Assembly (NCBI RefSeq): GCF_037102585.1
Contig: NW_027043825.1
Coordinates: 62,001 to 126,000 of the forward strand
Length of the DNA stretch: 64,000 bases
Reading direction: 5' to 3'
Source of the DNA: Saccharomycopsis crataegensis
Lineage: Eukaryota; Ascomycota; Saccharomycetes; Ascoideales; Saccharomycopsidaceae
Shown: piece by piece, positions 48,547-60,848 of the stretch
How positions within the stretch are numbered: the stretch's first letter is position 1
How the letters are laid out: every line of letters starts with the position of its first letter
Notes under the pieces: model-generated
The model's database searches: none
The model's input: the letters and a program-made list of their open reading frames with translations, nothing else
Told to the model about the DNA's origin: nothing
Made by a program: the position numbers and the translations under genes

Positions 48547-48553
48547 ACAAACA

Positions 48554-48757
48554 TGTTGTAGTATGGTTTGAGCTATTGGTTATAGGCAATGATACACGTG
48601 CTCATAACCATAAGCTCATAACCATTAGTATATAATTATAGTCGTCGATTATGAAAAGTTTTCAATATATATGATCTCTGGTTCTTCAGAGAGTATTACT
48701 AAATCAATCCTAACCCGTGACTAACTACATCTAGTATAGTCGCATCGTAATATAACA
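48554..48757 (+). repeat. Gypsy-1 copy 2, 5' LTR (LTR-F)
   Basis: 204 bp. At diagnostic sites it matches the 3' LTR pieces of copy 1 (27104-27154, 34137-34279) rather than the 5' LTR of copy 1. Confidence 0.93.
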
Positions 48758-51700
48758 ATTGGTAGCACCACTAGGTTTTTAGTTTTACAGACTCCACTGA
48801 TTATAAACTTCTGTTGTCGTTTAATAGCATAGCTTGGTTATCCTAGTGTATGACTGTATTTGGTTTAAGCCCTAGCTCAGACGAAGAAGATAATTATTCA
48901 GGCGAAGAAAACGAGATGAGTATGCCGGGTGGACCGTTGGACGATTCTAATCGTCTGTTGCTCATGGAGCTCGTTGAAATGCTTCACGGTAAAGAGAAGG
49001 CCGGTCGCGTGTTAGACCCTATGGAGGTCAAGTTTAACGGAAAGCCGTTTAGTACAGGGATGCTTGCCCGCACTCCCATGGCATTGCATGACTTCTTCCA
49101 GTATGCAGAACACCAGATGCCACTTAATTGGAATGACAAGTATAAGATGAGCTTTATCGTGAGAAACGTGGCTCAAGATACTTTTAGAAGTTTTTCTTCT
49201 TTCTCTGACTCCTTGCCGTCAGATATCTCTTATAGAGCCTTTAAGGCTCAAGTGCTTGCGCACTTTTCTAGAGTTGATATGGTTGACATTTTGGAAAGAA
49301 CATTGTGGACCATTGCGCAAAAAGGAAAAGCGCTTCTGTCCCACGTTGCTGAGTTTCAAGCGAATGTTGTGTACATTCCAGATTGGTCAGAACGTTCAAA
49401 AATTAATCGTTTTATCGATTCCTTGGACCCGCGTTTGCAGAAGCACATTGCAGATGCAGGACGCATTTATGAGAAATTAGATGATGTGATTTCTCATGCA
49501 CTTAGTATTAATGATCTTACTGAAAGAACCATCCATACTCTGACTATCCCTATGCCGTCTACGTTTTCGCCTATGGATAGAGGTGGTCCGATGCCAATGG
49601 AATTGGATGCTTTGCAATCAGTACCAAGTTCTCGGGGAAACTCATATCCTCGCAAGTCTAGTGGTAAGATTGCCGCCCTCTGCAAGAAATTTAATCTCAC
49701 CCAGGAGGAGGTGAGGCTGTTGCTTATTCTTGGAAATTGTTTCCAGTGTAAAGGACACGGACATCAGAGCATGGACTGCCCTCGCCGTGGTGGTGGTGGG
49801 TCTGGTGCTCGTTTGGCTCACCTTATGGATTGCGTCCAAGAGGAGGACCATGCAGTTCCATATGAGGATGTTGTTGCTTTCAAGGTTCCTGTTACTATGG
49901 GACCTGCTGGGTTTGTTACCAAAGCTCTTATTGACTCTGGGGCGAGTTACAGTTTTGTGAATCCGTCGATTTTGCCTAAGCTCGGTTATGATAGTGCCGA
50001 TCTTACTAGGATTAGCCCAAGAACAATCAAGACTGCAACTAATCAGTATGATGCGGTAGACAGGTATGTGATTATCCCTGTTACATTTAACCATACTGTT
50101 GTGAAGATCCGTTGTTATGTGCACCCGATTGTTTCACCTACTGTTATTGTGGGGCTTCCATTCATTAGAGAATATGCCCATCTTATTGATTTTGCTAATC
50201 TTACTGTGGGAGATGTGGGGGTGGACGATTTGGATGAGAAATCCATTGAAAGTATTAGTGCTATGGCTGCTCTTAGCCTGGATCCTGTTGAGATAGACGA
50301 TCCTAGATTAGAGAAATTGTTGTTTGATTATGCGGATATTTTTGCGGAGAAGCTTGGGATTAATCAAGTTGTTGAGTCTCGGGGGGCAGATAATATCAGG
50401 CTTGAACCGATGTCGGAAGAAGTTCCAACGACCCCGTATATTCCGAAGGTTAAGATTGCTCTTTTGCATGAGGTTAGAAATCATATTAGGCGTATGGTTG
50501 ATTCTAAACTTATTCAACCCTCTAACTCGCCTTATTCTTCACCTTTTCTAGTTGTCAAGAAGAAGACTGGGGAGATTCGTTTGGTTATTGATTTTCGTCA
50601 AATCAACCTTTTATTGAAAAGGTTTAATCAGAACCTTCCCAGTTACGATGAATTGATCCAGATCTTTCTGGCCAATAAGGTGTTCTCAACCGTGGATTTA
50701 ACGGAAGGCTTTCATCAACTTACCCTCGATGAGAATTCTAGTAGATTCACGGCTTTTGAGTTTGAAGGGCTCAAGTACGAGTACTTGAGATTACCCTTCG
50801 GACTCACATCAGCCCCTTCACACCTACAATCATACTTAGCCAAGAAAATATCACACCTTTCAACTGCCCGTAATTATGTTGATGATGTTCTCTTGGCGTC
50901 TGGAGAACAAGTTGTTTTTGAAAAGGCTGAAATGCAGTTTTATGAGCTCTAAGGTTCGCTTTCTTGGTTGGGAAATTGGTCCGGATTGAGTTGAAATCCC
51001 TGATGATACTAGGGAAGTAATTCGGAAATTGAAGACCCCTGTGAATGCCAAGGAGTTGCAGAAAACTCTTGGATTCACGAATTATTTCCGTCATTTCGTT
51101 GCCAGCTATTCGGACTTAGTGGTTGAACTTTACCAATTTGTCTCCAAAAATCTCGAATGGGATATGGAGACAGTTTTCAAAAGGTTCGCTTCTTTGAAGC
51201 AAGCCTTGTTGGAAACCAAGGTACTAAGTGTTCCACTTTCGACTGATCCCGCTACTGTATTTGTAATTGAGTCTGATGCTTCAGGAATTGCAATTGGGGG
51301 GGTATTGAAACAGTTAATCCCTGGGTCCGATGAGCTGCAAATTGTTGGTTATTACCTGCGGAGCCTTTCAATCCACGAAAAGAATTATCCAATTAGAGAT
51401 AAAGAACTTTTAGCCGTTGTCTACTTATTAGACAAGACGGCCCATTTGATATTTGGTCATAGAATTGTGGTAAAGACTGATCACCAATCCTTGTCTGTGT
51501 TGCTTAAAGGAAATAAGGAAGCTGAAAATGACAGGGTTAAAAGATGGATTACTAAACTCGCTGAGTTTGATATTGTGTTAGAATATGTCAAGGGTACAAC
51601 AAATGAGTTAGCTGATTACCTCTCTCGTTATGTGGGGGCTTTGGAATCGGTAATCCCTGCAGTTAATTTAACTGAAGCAGAAATCAAGGCTTCGATTGAA

Positions 51701-53276
51701 TCGGATGAGTATTTTGCGGAGATTAGTAACAGTTTAAGGTTAATTGAGGACAAGGATAATAAAGCAAGTGATAATGCCAGCGATGTCGCAGAAACGAGAA
51801 TTGATGAAGAAGATGTTAATGGTGATAGACTCGATGTGAGTCAGGGTATTTTGAAGAATTTTAAATTGATTGATGGTAAATTGTTTGGACGTACCAATCA
51901 ATCTCCGTGGCGCCGGGTTGTTGGGGCGCTGCGGGCCCGTAGGTTAATTGAGTATGAGCATGGCAGAATGCATGCCGGGATAACTCAATTATACCTCGGG
52001 CTATCTTCTAAGTTTTATATGCGAAATCTTATGAAGATTGTCACTGCAGTAGTTGGTGGATGTGATACTTGTTTGAGAACAAAAATACGCCAACACCATT
52101 CCCATCCTATTATGGCTGTTGATCCTCCAGGATTCACTTTCCAAAGAATTCTGATTGATATGATTACTGGATTGCCGGAATGTGGAGGATGTGATGCTAT
52201 CCTTACCGTTGTTGATGATTTTTCGAAATTTTCTATTTTTATTGGATGCAACAAACAGATTGATACAATGGGTGTTGCTAAGGTGTTGTTCCATAATGTA
52301 TTTGTGTATTATGGTATTCCGTGTTTTATTCGCTCTGATCGTGATATTCGTTGGGCTAATAGCATTGCCAAGGATATTTCGAAGATTATGGGATTTAAGT
52401 ATCATCTCACGGCTGCTAACAACCCTCGTGGAAATGGTGTGGCAGAAGCCGCTAACAAGAAGGTAGTACAGCTCCTTCGTACTTTTGTTTCTGAAAATAA
52501 AGGTGATTGGTTGAGTTATTTGGCTGTGGCTCAGACTGCTATCAATTCATCTATTCACTCGGCTACCGGTATTTCGCCTTTCCAAGCGGTTTTTGGTCGC
52601 CAACCGTTGCTTCAATTGTCTGAACCTCAAGTTGTTGATATTGCTCATCACCTGATTAGTGAGTGGGGGAAGAGATTGAGGGCAATTCATTGGGCCGTTT
52701 CAGAACAATTATCCCTGTATCAGCACCGGATGGATATAAGTGCCAATGCAGGAGCAAGCTTTGATGATTATACAGTTGGTCAGTACGTGCTTGTGCATCG
52801 CGAAGCGTACACGAATAGTACTCGATACAAAAAAGTGACTGATGTGTATTTTGGTCCTTTTAAAGTAGTCAAGGTTATTAACAAGAATAGTTTTGAAATT
52901 GATTTACCGATATTAAACCTTAAATCAAGGGTGATTAATGCGAGGTTTTTACGTCCTTATTCGGTGCCTGAAGCTGCTTTTATTGATCTTCCCCGGACTG
53001 TTAATGAATTTAAAGCTAGAGCTTCTGAGGTTAATGGTATTTTAGGATATGATCCTGACACTAGGTCTTTTGATGTTACCTTTCGGATGGCTCGTCCTGG
53101 TCATTGCTTTACGGTCCCGGTTGATGTTTTTGTGGATAGTGTTCCACTGGGTTTACAGAAGAACCTCTATGAGTCCATTAAGGACTTCTATGGTTCTTCT
53201 AGTATTCCTATCTGTAGAAAACCGTTGTTGGGTCGTTCCTTTCAAAGTTTGAATAGAAGATCTTGACGGGGGGAAT

Positions 53277-53433
53277 TGTTGTAGTATGGTTTGAGCTATT
53301 GGTTATAGGCAATGATACACGTGCTCATAACCATAAGCTCATAACCATTAGTATATAATTATAGTCGTCGATTATGAAAAGTTTTCAATATATATGATCT
53401 CTGGTTCTTCAGAGAGTATTACTAAATCAATCC
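53277..53433 (+). repeat. Gypsy-1 copy 2, 3' LTR (LTR-F), first part
   Basis: 157 bp of LTR-F up to ...AAATCAATCC, where the poly(T) of the minus-strand LINE-C begins. It is the same breakpoint as in the left arm. The remaining part is not found intact on the far side. Confidence 0.92.
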
Positions 53434-53682
53434 TTTTTTTTTTTTTTCCAATAATTTCGATTTATATTAAATCTCATAAGTATATAATTATATAAACTTG
53501 TTCTTGGTTTTGAGGAGGAAAATCTTCAAAAGACGAAGAATTTCAATTTTTTTAAATTAATATTCAACAGTGTGAGATTTCTACTCACTAAAAACCCCCT
53601 TTAAGATATTGACTATTTTTATTTTTATTTTTAATATTATTTTTATTTTATTTTTATTTTGTTTTATGGTTATTTTAATTTT

Positions 53683-54291
53683 TTAGTAGACCGCTGTAAT
53701 AAGATATAATAATGTTTTCATTGATTGATTTGTCCAATCTGCATTATTTGACCTTCGTACCCTATTATATTTTTCAATGTAATAAGCGAAGCGATCCAAT
53801 TTTATCATAGTTTGTTTCTGATGTTGATGCAATATGATGTTATCCCATGTTTGAGATATTCCCATTTTTAATATTTTCCATAAGTTTCTTGATACTGTGC
53901 AATTTATGTAGTAATGGGTGATGTAGGCTTCCTTGATATGGTCAGGATCCCTGGGGTTGGTGTTCCAATTTTCTGGAGGAAAATTACAAACATGGCAACG
54001 GGAATTTGTTGATTTGAACAATGTGAGCCCCAACATCATGAGGTGGAGGTTCTCCATTGAACCCGGTACCCACCTTTTGATCTGGTTAATCTGTTTCCAA
54101 AATTTTCTTTGTTGTGGCTCCAGGGGGTATGTGATTTTGGTCAATGTTGTTGATGCTTTGGAGACGTCTCGTTTGAGTTGTTCCTGTTTGCTGCCGTTCT
54201 TAAAATCAAAAGTGAACATTTTTTGATGGTGGGCCTTGTATTTCTCTGGTACTGGTTTTGCTAAATTGTCCTGGATATCTTCAATCTTCAA
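53683..54291 (-). CDS. LINE-C copy 2 ORF2 C-terminal domain
   Basis: Same as 33275-33883: CHVC...HYYINC terminal motif, in a frame different from the RT part. The four-unit GAAGATT junction is unchanged. Confidence 0.83.
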   Translation of the reverse strand: MKIEDIQDNLAKPVPEKYKAHHQKMFTFDFKNGSKQEQLKRDVSKASTTLTKITYPLEPQQRKFWKQINQIKRWVPGSMENLHLMMLGLTLFKSTNSRCHVCNFPPENWNTNPRDPDHIKEAYITHYYINCTVSRNLWKILKMGISQTWDNIILHQHQKQTMIKLDRFAYYIEKYNRVRRSNNADWTNQSMKTLLYLITAVY

Positions 54292-57241
54292 TCTTCAATC
54301 TTCTGCATCTGTGATACCTTGTTTTTCCCTGGTTCTCTAGATCAAATAAAATCGACCATGATTTGAGGTATTTTTTCTCTTCTAGTGAGAAAATGTTGCT
54401 TTTGACAATGTCAGAAAGGGTAATTTTCTTGGTGGAGCTGCCAGGATATGAGAGTTGGTAGCCAAGTAACGGAAAGTACCATATATGTGTTTGGATGGAG
54501 TTTCTGTCAATCATACTTCCAATTCTTTGAAAGTGAGATTCTGGATGGAGTTGAGATTTTTGGTATTGATCAAGTAGAGATTCCACTTGGATTTGGGTGT
54601 TAATGGCGTATTGGATTTTATATCTCAAGATTTGGTGATATAAATATTTTTCCAGGGATGTTAGTAGTTGGTATATGACGTGTGCGTACCGATATAGGAA
54701 GTGGTTTTTGAGATCGAGCATTCCATATCCTCCCATCTGGGTGGAAGTTTTGAGGGTGGAAAGGGATAGGCTGCCAATCCTGCGACAAAGGTGTTGAAAT
54801 GATTCCTCAATCTTAGTGGTGGTAGAGTTAGAAAGGGGCTGATGCATTGCACGATATAAGAGTTTAGGGATAATGTAAGTATTGTACCCCAATACCTTTT
54901 CCGCTAAGCTGAGATGGTGCATTTGTGTGAGATAATATTTGTATTTGATGTTTTTCAATACCTGATCTTGATGTAGTGGTGTGTTTAGTGGAATACCCAA
55001 GTACACTATTGAGGGAGTGGAGGTAAAGACAGGGATCTGTTCATAGGGTAGTTTTGTCAAGGGTCCAAAGGTGCGATGATATTCGGCTGTATGGTATAGC
55101 TTGGATTTATCGGTGCTAAGGGTACTGCCTGAATATTTTTCAAAGTCCTTGATGTATTGGAGGGTGGTGAATAATTCAGTGTCATCTTTTACAAATATGG
55201 TGACATCATCAGCAAATGCTGTGACCTTTATCAGGATATCGGGGTTCATGGGATTCTGGATGGCAAAGTCTTTACCCAGTGGTTGCATGGAAATGGTCAA
55301 TTCATTCCGGACTTCTAATTTTATGCCATGATTTTTTGTTTGAATATTTTCTAATAAAGGTTGTATGGCCAAGAGAAAGATACTGGGGCTTATTGGATTG
55401 CCCTGTAAGGTGCCCGAGGCTAACTTAAATAGCGGACCATGAAAGTTGTTGATCATTATGGAAGCAGTTGCTGATTTCAAGATGTTTATTAGTAATCGGC
55501 GAAAATTTGTACCAAGGTTTAGAATTTGGAAGAGGTGGTCTAGGTATGCATACGAGATACTATCAAAAGCCTTTTGAAAGTCAGCCACAAGGATTTTGGA
55601 GGTGCGCAGCAATTGAAAAAGGTTGGAGTCTGGTCTCATTGAGTGGAAGACTTCTTTGAAAGCAGCAATTTGCTCGAAGGACGTACGTCCTGGGACGAAA
55701 CCAGTTTGTTCGGAACCCACAAGCTGAGGGATGAATTTGAGTAATCGGTTGTTTAACACTATAGCGAGGATGCGCATATTAGTGTTAATTAATGAGATTG
55801 GCCTATAATTGGGTAAAAACTCTTTATTTTTCCTGGGTTTGAGGATTAATGTAATCAAAACCAGACTATAGTCAATAGGGATTGACCCAGCGGAAAGGAT
55901 AGTGTTGAATTCTTGGAGGAGGATATGCTTAATGTTTTCCCAGGCTTCCTTATAGAATGTATAAGGGATTCCATCAGGACCAGGCTCACTCTTTGAGTTT
56001 GCCTGCCATATTGCGTCCTTGATCTCCAGTTCGATAATTGGGTTATCTAACTGTATAGCTTCGTGGGCCATTAGTTTCCTGGAAGAGATCGTCGTTAGGA
56101 GGTATTGGCGAATGGCATTCGGATCATGGTAGTCTTTAGCAGAAAAAATGTCCTTGTAATAGGACGTGGCATGGGCCAATAAATCTTGAATATCGGTGAG
56201 TTTCCTATCTCCAGCAATGACAAAAGCATCAATTGGATTTGTGTTTGGGTTCTGTTTAAAAACAGAGTTCAATCTTTCATAAGGGTCAGGTAAAATAGAT
56301 GGGTCACTGCGTTGGAGAGAGTTCAATGCCGTTTTTGTTAGTGGTGCTAACAGTCGGATCTCTGCAATCAAATGGGATATGGATGGCAATTGTGATAACT
56401 TCTTGGAGTTAGCAATAAATGGTATTAGTTGGTTGTGCAATTTGAAACGCTTTGGTCCTAGTTGCACTAAATTAAAGGAGAGGGCAAATTTGATGCTAAT
56501 TTCGTCATGTGTGGAAATAGTACCAAGGGTATTTGTCTGGCTAAGAGCAGTATTCTCCAACAAACCCTCAGAAATATAAAATCGATCTAAGCGACGATTT
56601 TTACCGTTTGAGGCTCGGTTAGTGGAAGGGAGACCTTTGGACAGCAGGAGGTAGAAAGCGTCTTTGAGATTGAAGCATTCAATGAAATCGTTTAGTTTTT
56701 TTAGATGTTTCAGAATTTTTTTATTTTTTTTTGATTTTGGAATTTCTAAGATATTGTTGAAATCTCCTCCAACCACTATTTCGATGTGTGAGTTTGGGTA
56801 TTTGATAGCCAAATGGCCCAACAACTCACCGAGTAGCTGGTGCAACTGGGAATGAATAGTCAATTGGGCTTTTTGTTGTCCAGTTGGGTTGTATAGGTTT
56901 ATCAATAATAATAGAGTTTTGCCATCATTCCAAGATATTACTAGATCAGTAAGGTATCCGGTTAGATGTGACTCAAGTTTATCGGAAATGAAATTTTTTA
57001 GTATTACCGTGCCCATGGAGGGGATATTTCTCAATAGTATAGCCGCTCGGGGGTAAGGGGAATTATTTACATGAAAGGAATGTTGATGGAAGTTTCGGAT
57101 CAAAGCCTCACAGTCTTTCGGAAGTTCTTGAAAGAAAAGGATGTGCTGTTTGTTGTATTTGGAGAGGTGATGTTGGGAGGTGAAATGATATCTCTGAATA
57201 TTTTGAGATATTAGATTGAAGGATTTCTTATGGGTAGTCAT
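54281..57241 (-). CDS. LINE-C copy 2 ORF2, endonuclease plus RT
   Basis: 986 codons, with the same motifs as copy 1 (QELPKD, GDFNN, STHDE, FADD). It differs at a few residues only (Ala for Ser in VISGDRK, Tyr for His in SISHAYLDH). It ends at the same premature point in the GAAGATT repeat. It starts 2 bp after ORF1. Confidence 0.9.
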   Translation of the reverse strand: MTTHKKSFNLISQNIQRYHFTSQHHLSKYNKQHILFFQELPKDCEALIRNFHQHSFHVNNSPYPRAAILLRNIPSMGTVILKNFISDKLESHLTGYLTDLVISWNDGKTLLLLINLYNPTGQQKAQLTIHSQLHQLLGELLGHLAIKYPNSHIEIVVGGDFNNILEIPKSKKNKKILKHLKKLNDFIECFNLKDAFYLLLSKGLPSTNRASNGKNRRLDRFYISEGLLENTALSQTNTLGTISTHDEISIKFALSFNLVQLGPKRFKLHNQLIPFIANSKKLSQLPSISHLIAEIRLLAPLTKTALNSLQRSDPSILPDPYERLNSVFKQNPNTNPIDAFVIAGDRKLTDIQDLLAHATSYYKDIFSAKDYHDPNAIRQYLLTTISSRKLMAHEAIQLDNPIIELEIKDAIWQANSKSEPGPDGIPYTFYKEAWENIKHILLQEFNTILSAGSIPIDYSLVLITLILKPRKNKEFLPNYRPISLINTNMRILAIVLNNRLLKFIPQLVGSEQTGFVPGRTSFEQIAAFKEVFHSMRPDSNLFQLLRTSKILVADFQKAFDSISYAYLDHLFQILNLGTNFRRLLINILKSATASIMINNFHGPLFKLASGTLQGNPISPSIFLLAIQPLLENIQTKNHGIKLEVRNELTISMQPLGKDFAIQNPMNPDILIKVTAFADDVTIFVKDDTELFTTLQYIKDFEKYSGSTLSTDKSKLYHTAEYHRTFGPLTKLPYEQIPVFTSTPSIVYLGIPLNTPLHQDQVLKNIKYKYYLTQMHHLSLAEKVLGYNTYIIPKLLYRAMHQPLSNSTTTKIEESFQHLCRRIGSLSLSTLKTSTQMGGYGMLDLKNHFLYRYAHVIYQLLTSLEKYLYHQILRYKIQYAINTQIQVESLLDQYQKSQLHPESHFQRIGSMIDRNSIQTHIWYFPLLGYQLSYPGSSTKKITLSDIVKSNIFSLEEKKYLKSWSILFDLENQGKTRYHRCRRLKIED

Positions 57242-57243
57242 GA

Positions 57244-59214
57244 TTAATTGGATTCATTTATGCTGATATCTGATATCAGCTCATCATCGTCATTATCATC
57301 ATCATCATTCGGATTATCCAGGGAGTCAATTTCAATGTGATCACTCTGGTGATCATCTGGTTCATAATCTGAGTCATCATCGTCATTGCTTGAATAGTGT
57401 TCATCGAGGAAAGCCAGTAAATTTACCGGTTCTCCATCATGTTTGTCGGCTTTCAGGTTTCCCTTAGTCAGCCGTTCCAGGTCTTGGTTGCTCTGGTGAA
57501 CAGTTGTATTTTGAGATGTCCTCCGGGTCTTAGAACTCAGGTTATGAGAACTCTTGTTAGGAGTGGAGGAGGGTTCCTTGGCTGGAGTTTTTGGCACGAG
57601 AATTGGGGAGGTGTCATGTTGAGAATAGATGGTGTTGGATTTTGTGGTTGAAGGGGATGAGACTGGGGATAATGGTTTTGGGGATGAATGTCTTGGTTGG
57701 GTAGGATTGGAACTGGTAAATGATGGGGATGTATTTGTGGATGATTTTTGGGGTTTCTCAGTCTTTTGAGATGGCTGGTTGGTGTTGTTCCCTTCAGCTT
57801 CCACGCCGGGTTCCGTAATATCCAATTCCGAAGTATCTCCAGCTAAGACATTGAATGGGTTTTGCCCAACCTGCTTATCTGGAACTTGTCTTTGGGAACG
57901 GTCCTTTCTGTTTGGTTGTAGTTTTGAGTCTCTGTTCAAAATGGTTCTCTTCTTTCCAGTAACAACTTTGAAGGAGCTATTTGCTTCATGTGCAACATTT
58001 TGATTCAGGGATTCTTTTTGTGGGGTGATCTTGGTTTTCTTAGAATGACGTTTAATTGGGCATTCTGGTCCAATGTGGCCTGGTTTTTTACAGATGATAC
58101 AGTTCCGCTCAGGACAAGAGAACTTGGTATGCTTCCTGGAACCACAGCTAGTACAGTGGAAACAATGGGTCAAGAGTTTGATTTTCAAAATCTTGGATGA
58201 GATAATTGGTAGTTCTGTATCTTTTTCCAAGTTTATCATACCATAGAATCTATTTCTTTGGAAGGGGTCAGATGTTATGCAAGCTTGCAAATCAACAAAA
58301 TTAAAGGCATCGTATGGGATCTTATGTTGTTGGAAGTGGGACTCCAATATGTCGTTTAAAGCATCTCTGTTACTAGTTTGGACTTCGATTTCAATAAAAT
58401 GACGTTCAACATATTCGTCAATCACAATTTTGGGTTTATAAGTTGTGGTTTCAGTGCTTATTTGTAAAAACTCATTGATATGATTGATGAATGATATTTT
58501 TCTTTTTTTGAATTTGTCGTCTGGCAGAGGGAAATCAGGGAAAAAACTTCCAGGAATGACAATTTCATTTTCATCAGAGTTGATATAAATGACTTCCTGG
58601 GAATGTCTTAAATCATACTCCAATTTTGTTCTTTGATGACGTTCAGTTTCCTCGATGTTCCCAGATTCAAGGAGCTGTTGTTGTTGATTAGCTAGGTCCA
58701 TCAAAGCGAATTTAATGAGAGCCAATTGGATTTCTGCGGAGCTTCCTTGCATCAATGGTTTTGGGATTTTGAAATGCAAATTACCTTGGTTCAATTTGTA
58801 AATTTGTCTGAAGAGCTGTAATTTTTCATTGGTGGTAAGACCTGCAAGACGTTTCATTTCCATGTCAATCTTTGTTCTAGATTGTTGGCTAAAGTACTCA
58901 ACAATGAACAAAGTATTATGATATTCCATCATTCTGTCTGGATCATCTGGACGGATTTTATACAGTGTAGATTGATAAATATGATCATTATTGTTGTAGC
59001 ATTCAATGAAGTGCTCCAACACTTCCCTGTAGTAGAACTTGAGGTCCTTGATGAGGAAAGGCCAGTAAAACGCGTTAGCGAATTTTCGGAAAAGAGGGTC
59101 ATTTTCCCTGTCGATTTCTTTCCTCCCATTAAAGGGGTTGACCGTGGTCGTAGAAGAATTTTCCATTTCTTCTGGGGCAAGAGTAGAAGCGACAACGGAG
59201 GCGAAGGAACGGGC
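57244..59214 (-). pseudogene. LINE-C copy 2 ORF1, N terminus missing
   Basis: About 656 codons from [11 protein letters not shown] onward, with both CCHC knuckles, the Ser/Pro-rich linker and the acidic tail, near-identical to copy 1. The first 147 codons are lost at the LINE-A junction. A frame continues a few codons into the LINE-A tail by chance. Confidence 0.88.
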
Positions 59215-60848
59215 ATTTTTTTTTTTTAAAGACAAAATTCAATATATTAATTAATTATATAACTATATATCTCATAAACTACTTAATGTAGTTTGAAAAT
59301 TAAAGTGTTAAGGGAAAACCATTAATGGTGAAAAACCCTATTATTGAGAAAAAATGTTTTTATGCGTTTTTAAGGTTTTTAATTGTTGTTTTTTTTTTGA
59401 TTTTATTTTCTTGTTTTTCCCCACCTATTTTTTCTTCTCCGCTTAAAAGATATTGCTTTCAAGCAAGAAGATCATTGAATCAACGGCCATATGACAATTG
59501 AAATGCCTTTTGGATTTCAATCTTGATAATTTTCGTTGGAAACCTAGATATCTATCGATCATTCTGGTTTCGTTCATGTTGGTGGCAGGGGTAATGATTG
59601 TTTGCCAGGTTAATGGGATATTCAAGTCAATTTTTTTCCAAAGTTTCTGGGCCAATGGACATTCAATAAGATGGTGCTTCATGATTTCAAATTGGATTTC
59701 CTTTGGGGCATATTGGGGTTCATCATATCTGGTTAATTTTTTGCTGCAATAGTCACAATGATTATTTACGTAATTGTGATTTTCAATGCCCAAATGAAAG
59801 ATGTGAATATTTTGATATTTCCCCGGGAAATATTGGTTGAATTTTTTGAGGTTATGCCAAAAGTTATCAACTTGTTTCTGATTCACCCCAGTAATGTCCA
59901 TGAGTGTTTTTGACATCTTGTTCACATCTTGTTTTTCCCGTTGTTTTTTACTTCCTTTAGTATGGTCAAAATCCTTGATTCTAATTGGAATGTGTTGTTG
60001 ATATTTTTCAGGAATCCCTTTTTCAATTGAATTTTTCAAATCTTCAATTCCAATCTTCATTGGCTTCAACCTGATTGTACGTTTCTTTATACCAAGAACT
60101 TTTCTGAAATCCCAGTACGCTGTCCTTTCAGCATCTGAGAATGTGCTGCTATTCATAACTTCTAAGGAAATTGAATCATTGGTATTCTCAATGTCATCCG
60201 CTAGTTCAAGTAATACCACCCACCAATAATGAGTTTTGATATAATCTTCCTTTGGTGATTTTGTTGGTGATGTTTTTTGAATGATGTTGCTGATACTTGA
60301 TTGAATTTTGAAACGTAATATCTGGTTATATTTAGTGTGACTATCCAAAAACAAATCCTGGAAAATTTTGGCTCTTCGGTGTTGGAGTTGAGACTTTAAA
60401 TCAATCATTGAGAAACCGCCTTTGTTGTTGTGTGTCTTGAGTGTATCCAAAGAAATAGGTGTATCTTGCTTGACCAATAACTTAATCGATGTGTCAATTT
60501 GATTCAACTGATTGGGTAACAAAGGTTGGTGTAGTTCTTTTGTAATAGAACTTGGATGCAATATATGTGTTGAATGCTTCTATTTTTGATTGAATCAGCA
60601 AGCTGGTCATGTTTGATAACTTGTACTTGATATAGAGGTCACGCTGCAATGTTTCCGGCCAAAATGTCACTGATGGCCCAATAGTTATCCCCAAATATGT
60701 CAATTGAAAGTTTTCATCAGCAATCTCAAATGGGAATGGTGTCAAAAATGGATAATTATCAGTTGGTATGATTAGTTGGGATTTCTTTTCATTGAGTTTG
60801 CTGCCACTGAATTTTTCAAATAGTCTAATACATTTCATTGTTTTGGAA
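59215..60848 (-). mobile_element. LINE-A copy h, 5'-truncated (1.6 kb)
   Basis: Inserted in LINE-C ORF1, with its poly(A) at the LINE-C side. It contains RT motif C onward (from MKCIRLFEKFSGSKLN), the 3' UTR with the single AAAATC(A)n block, and the tail. Its 5' end meets another LINE-A tail. Confidence 0.9.
59443..60838 (-). pseudogene. LINE-A copy h ORF2 remnant
   Basis: Starts after the FADD box. A one-base insertion in a T run near 60540 (T4 where copy f has T3) shifts frame between the thumb region and the C-terminal domain. The terminal Cys/His region is intact. Confidence 0.85.

Larger units (their letters stand above)
48554..53433 (+). mobile_element. Gypsy-1 element copy 2 (Ty3-like), broken
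   Basis: 5' LTR 48554-48757, iMet primer site, gag-pol region 48850-53266 with the same domains as copy 1 (Gag, CCHC, protease, RT, RNase H, integrase), and a 3' LTR from 53277 that is cut at 53433 by LINE-C. The coding region is broken, with about two breaks. Its two LTRs resemble each other more than those of copy 1 do. Very few other differences from copy 1, so the duplication is recent. Confidence 0.92.
48554..59214 (-). repeat. Right arm of the 10.7-kb inverted duplication
   Basis: The reverse complement of 28352-39056 with few differences. It has the same gypsy-1 element, the same LINE-C insertion site in its 3' LTR, and the same LINE-C frameshift. The outer end is cut by a LINE-A insertion in LINE-C ORF1. 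The inner end is exactly the gypsy-1 LTR end. Confidence 0.88.
53434..59214 (-). mobile_element. LINE-C copy 2, 5' part replaced by LINE-A
   Basis: Poly(A), 3' UTR with the GTGAG/CTCAC stem, ORF2 and most of ORF1, reversed and near-identical to copy 1. The 5' UTR and about 147 codons of ORF1 are missing where a LINE-A poly(A) tail joins. Confidence 0.92.
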
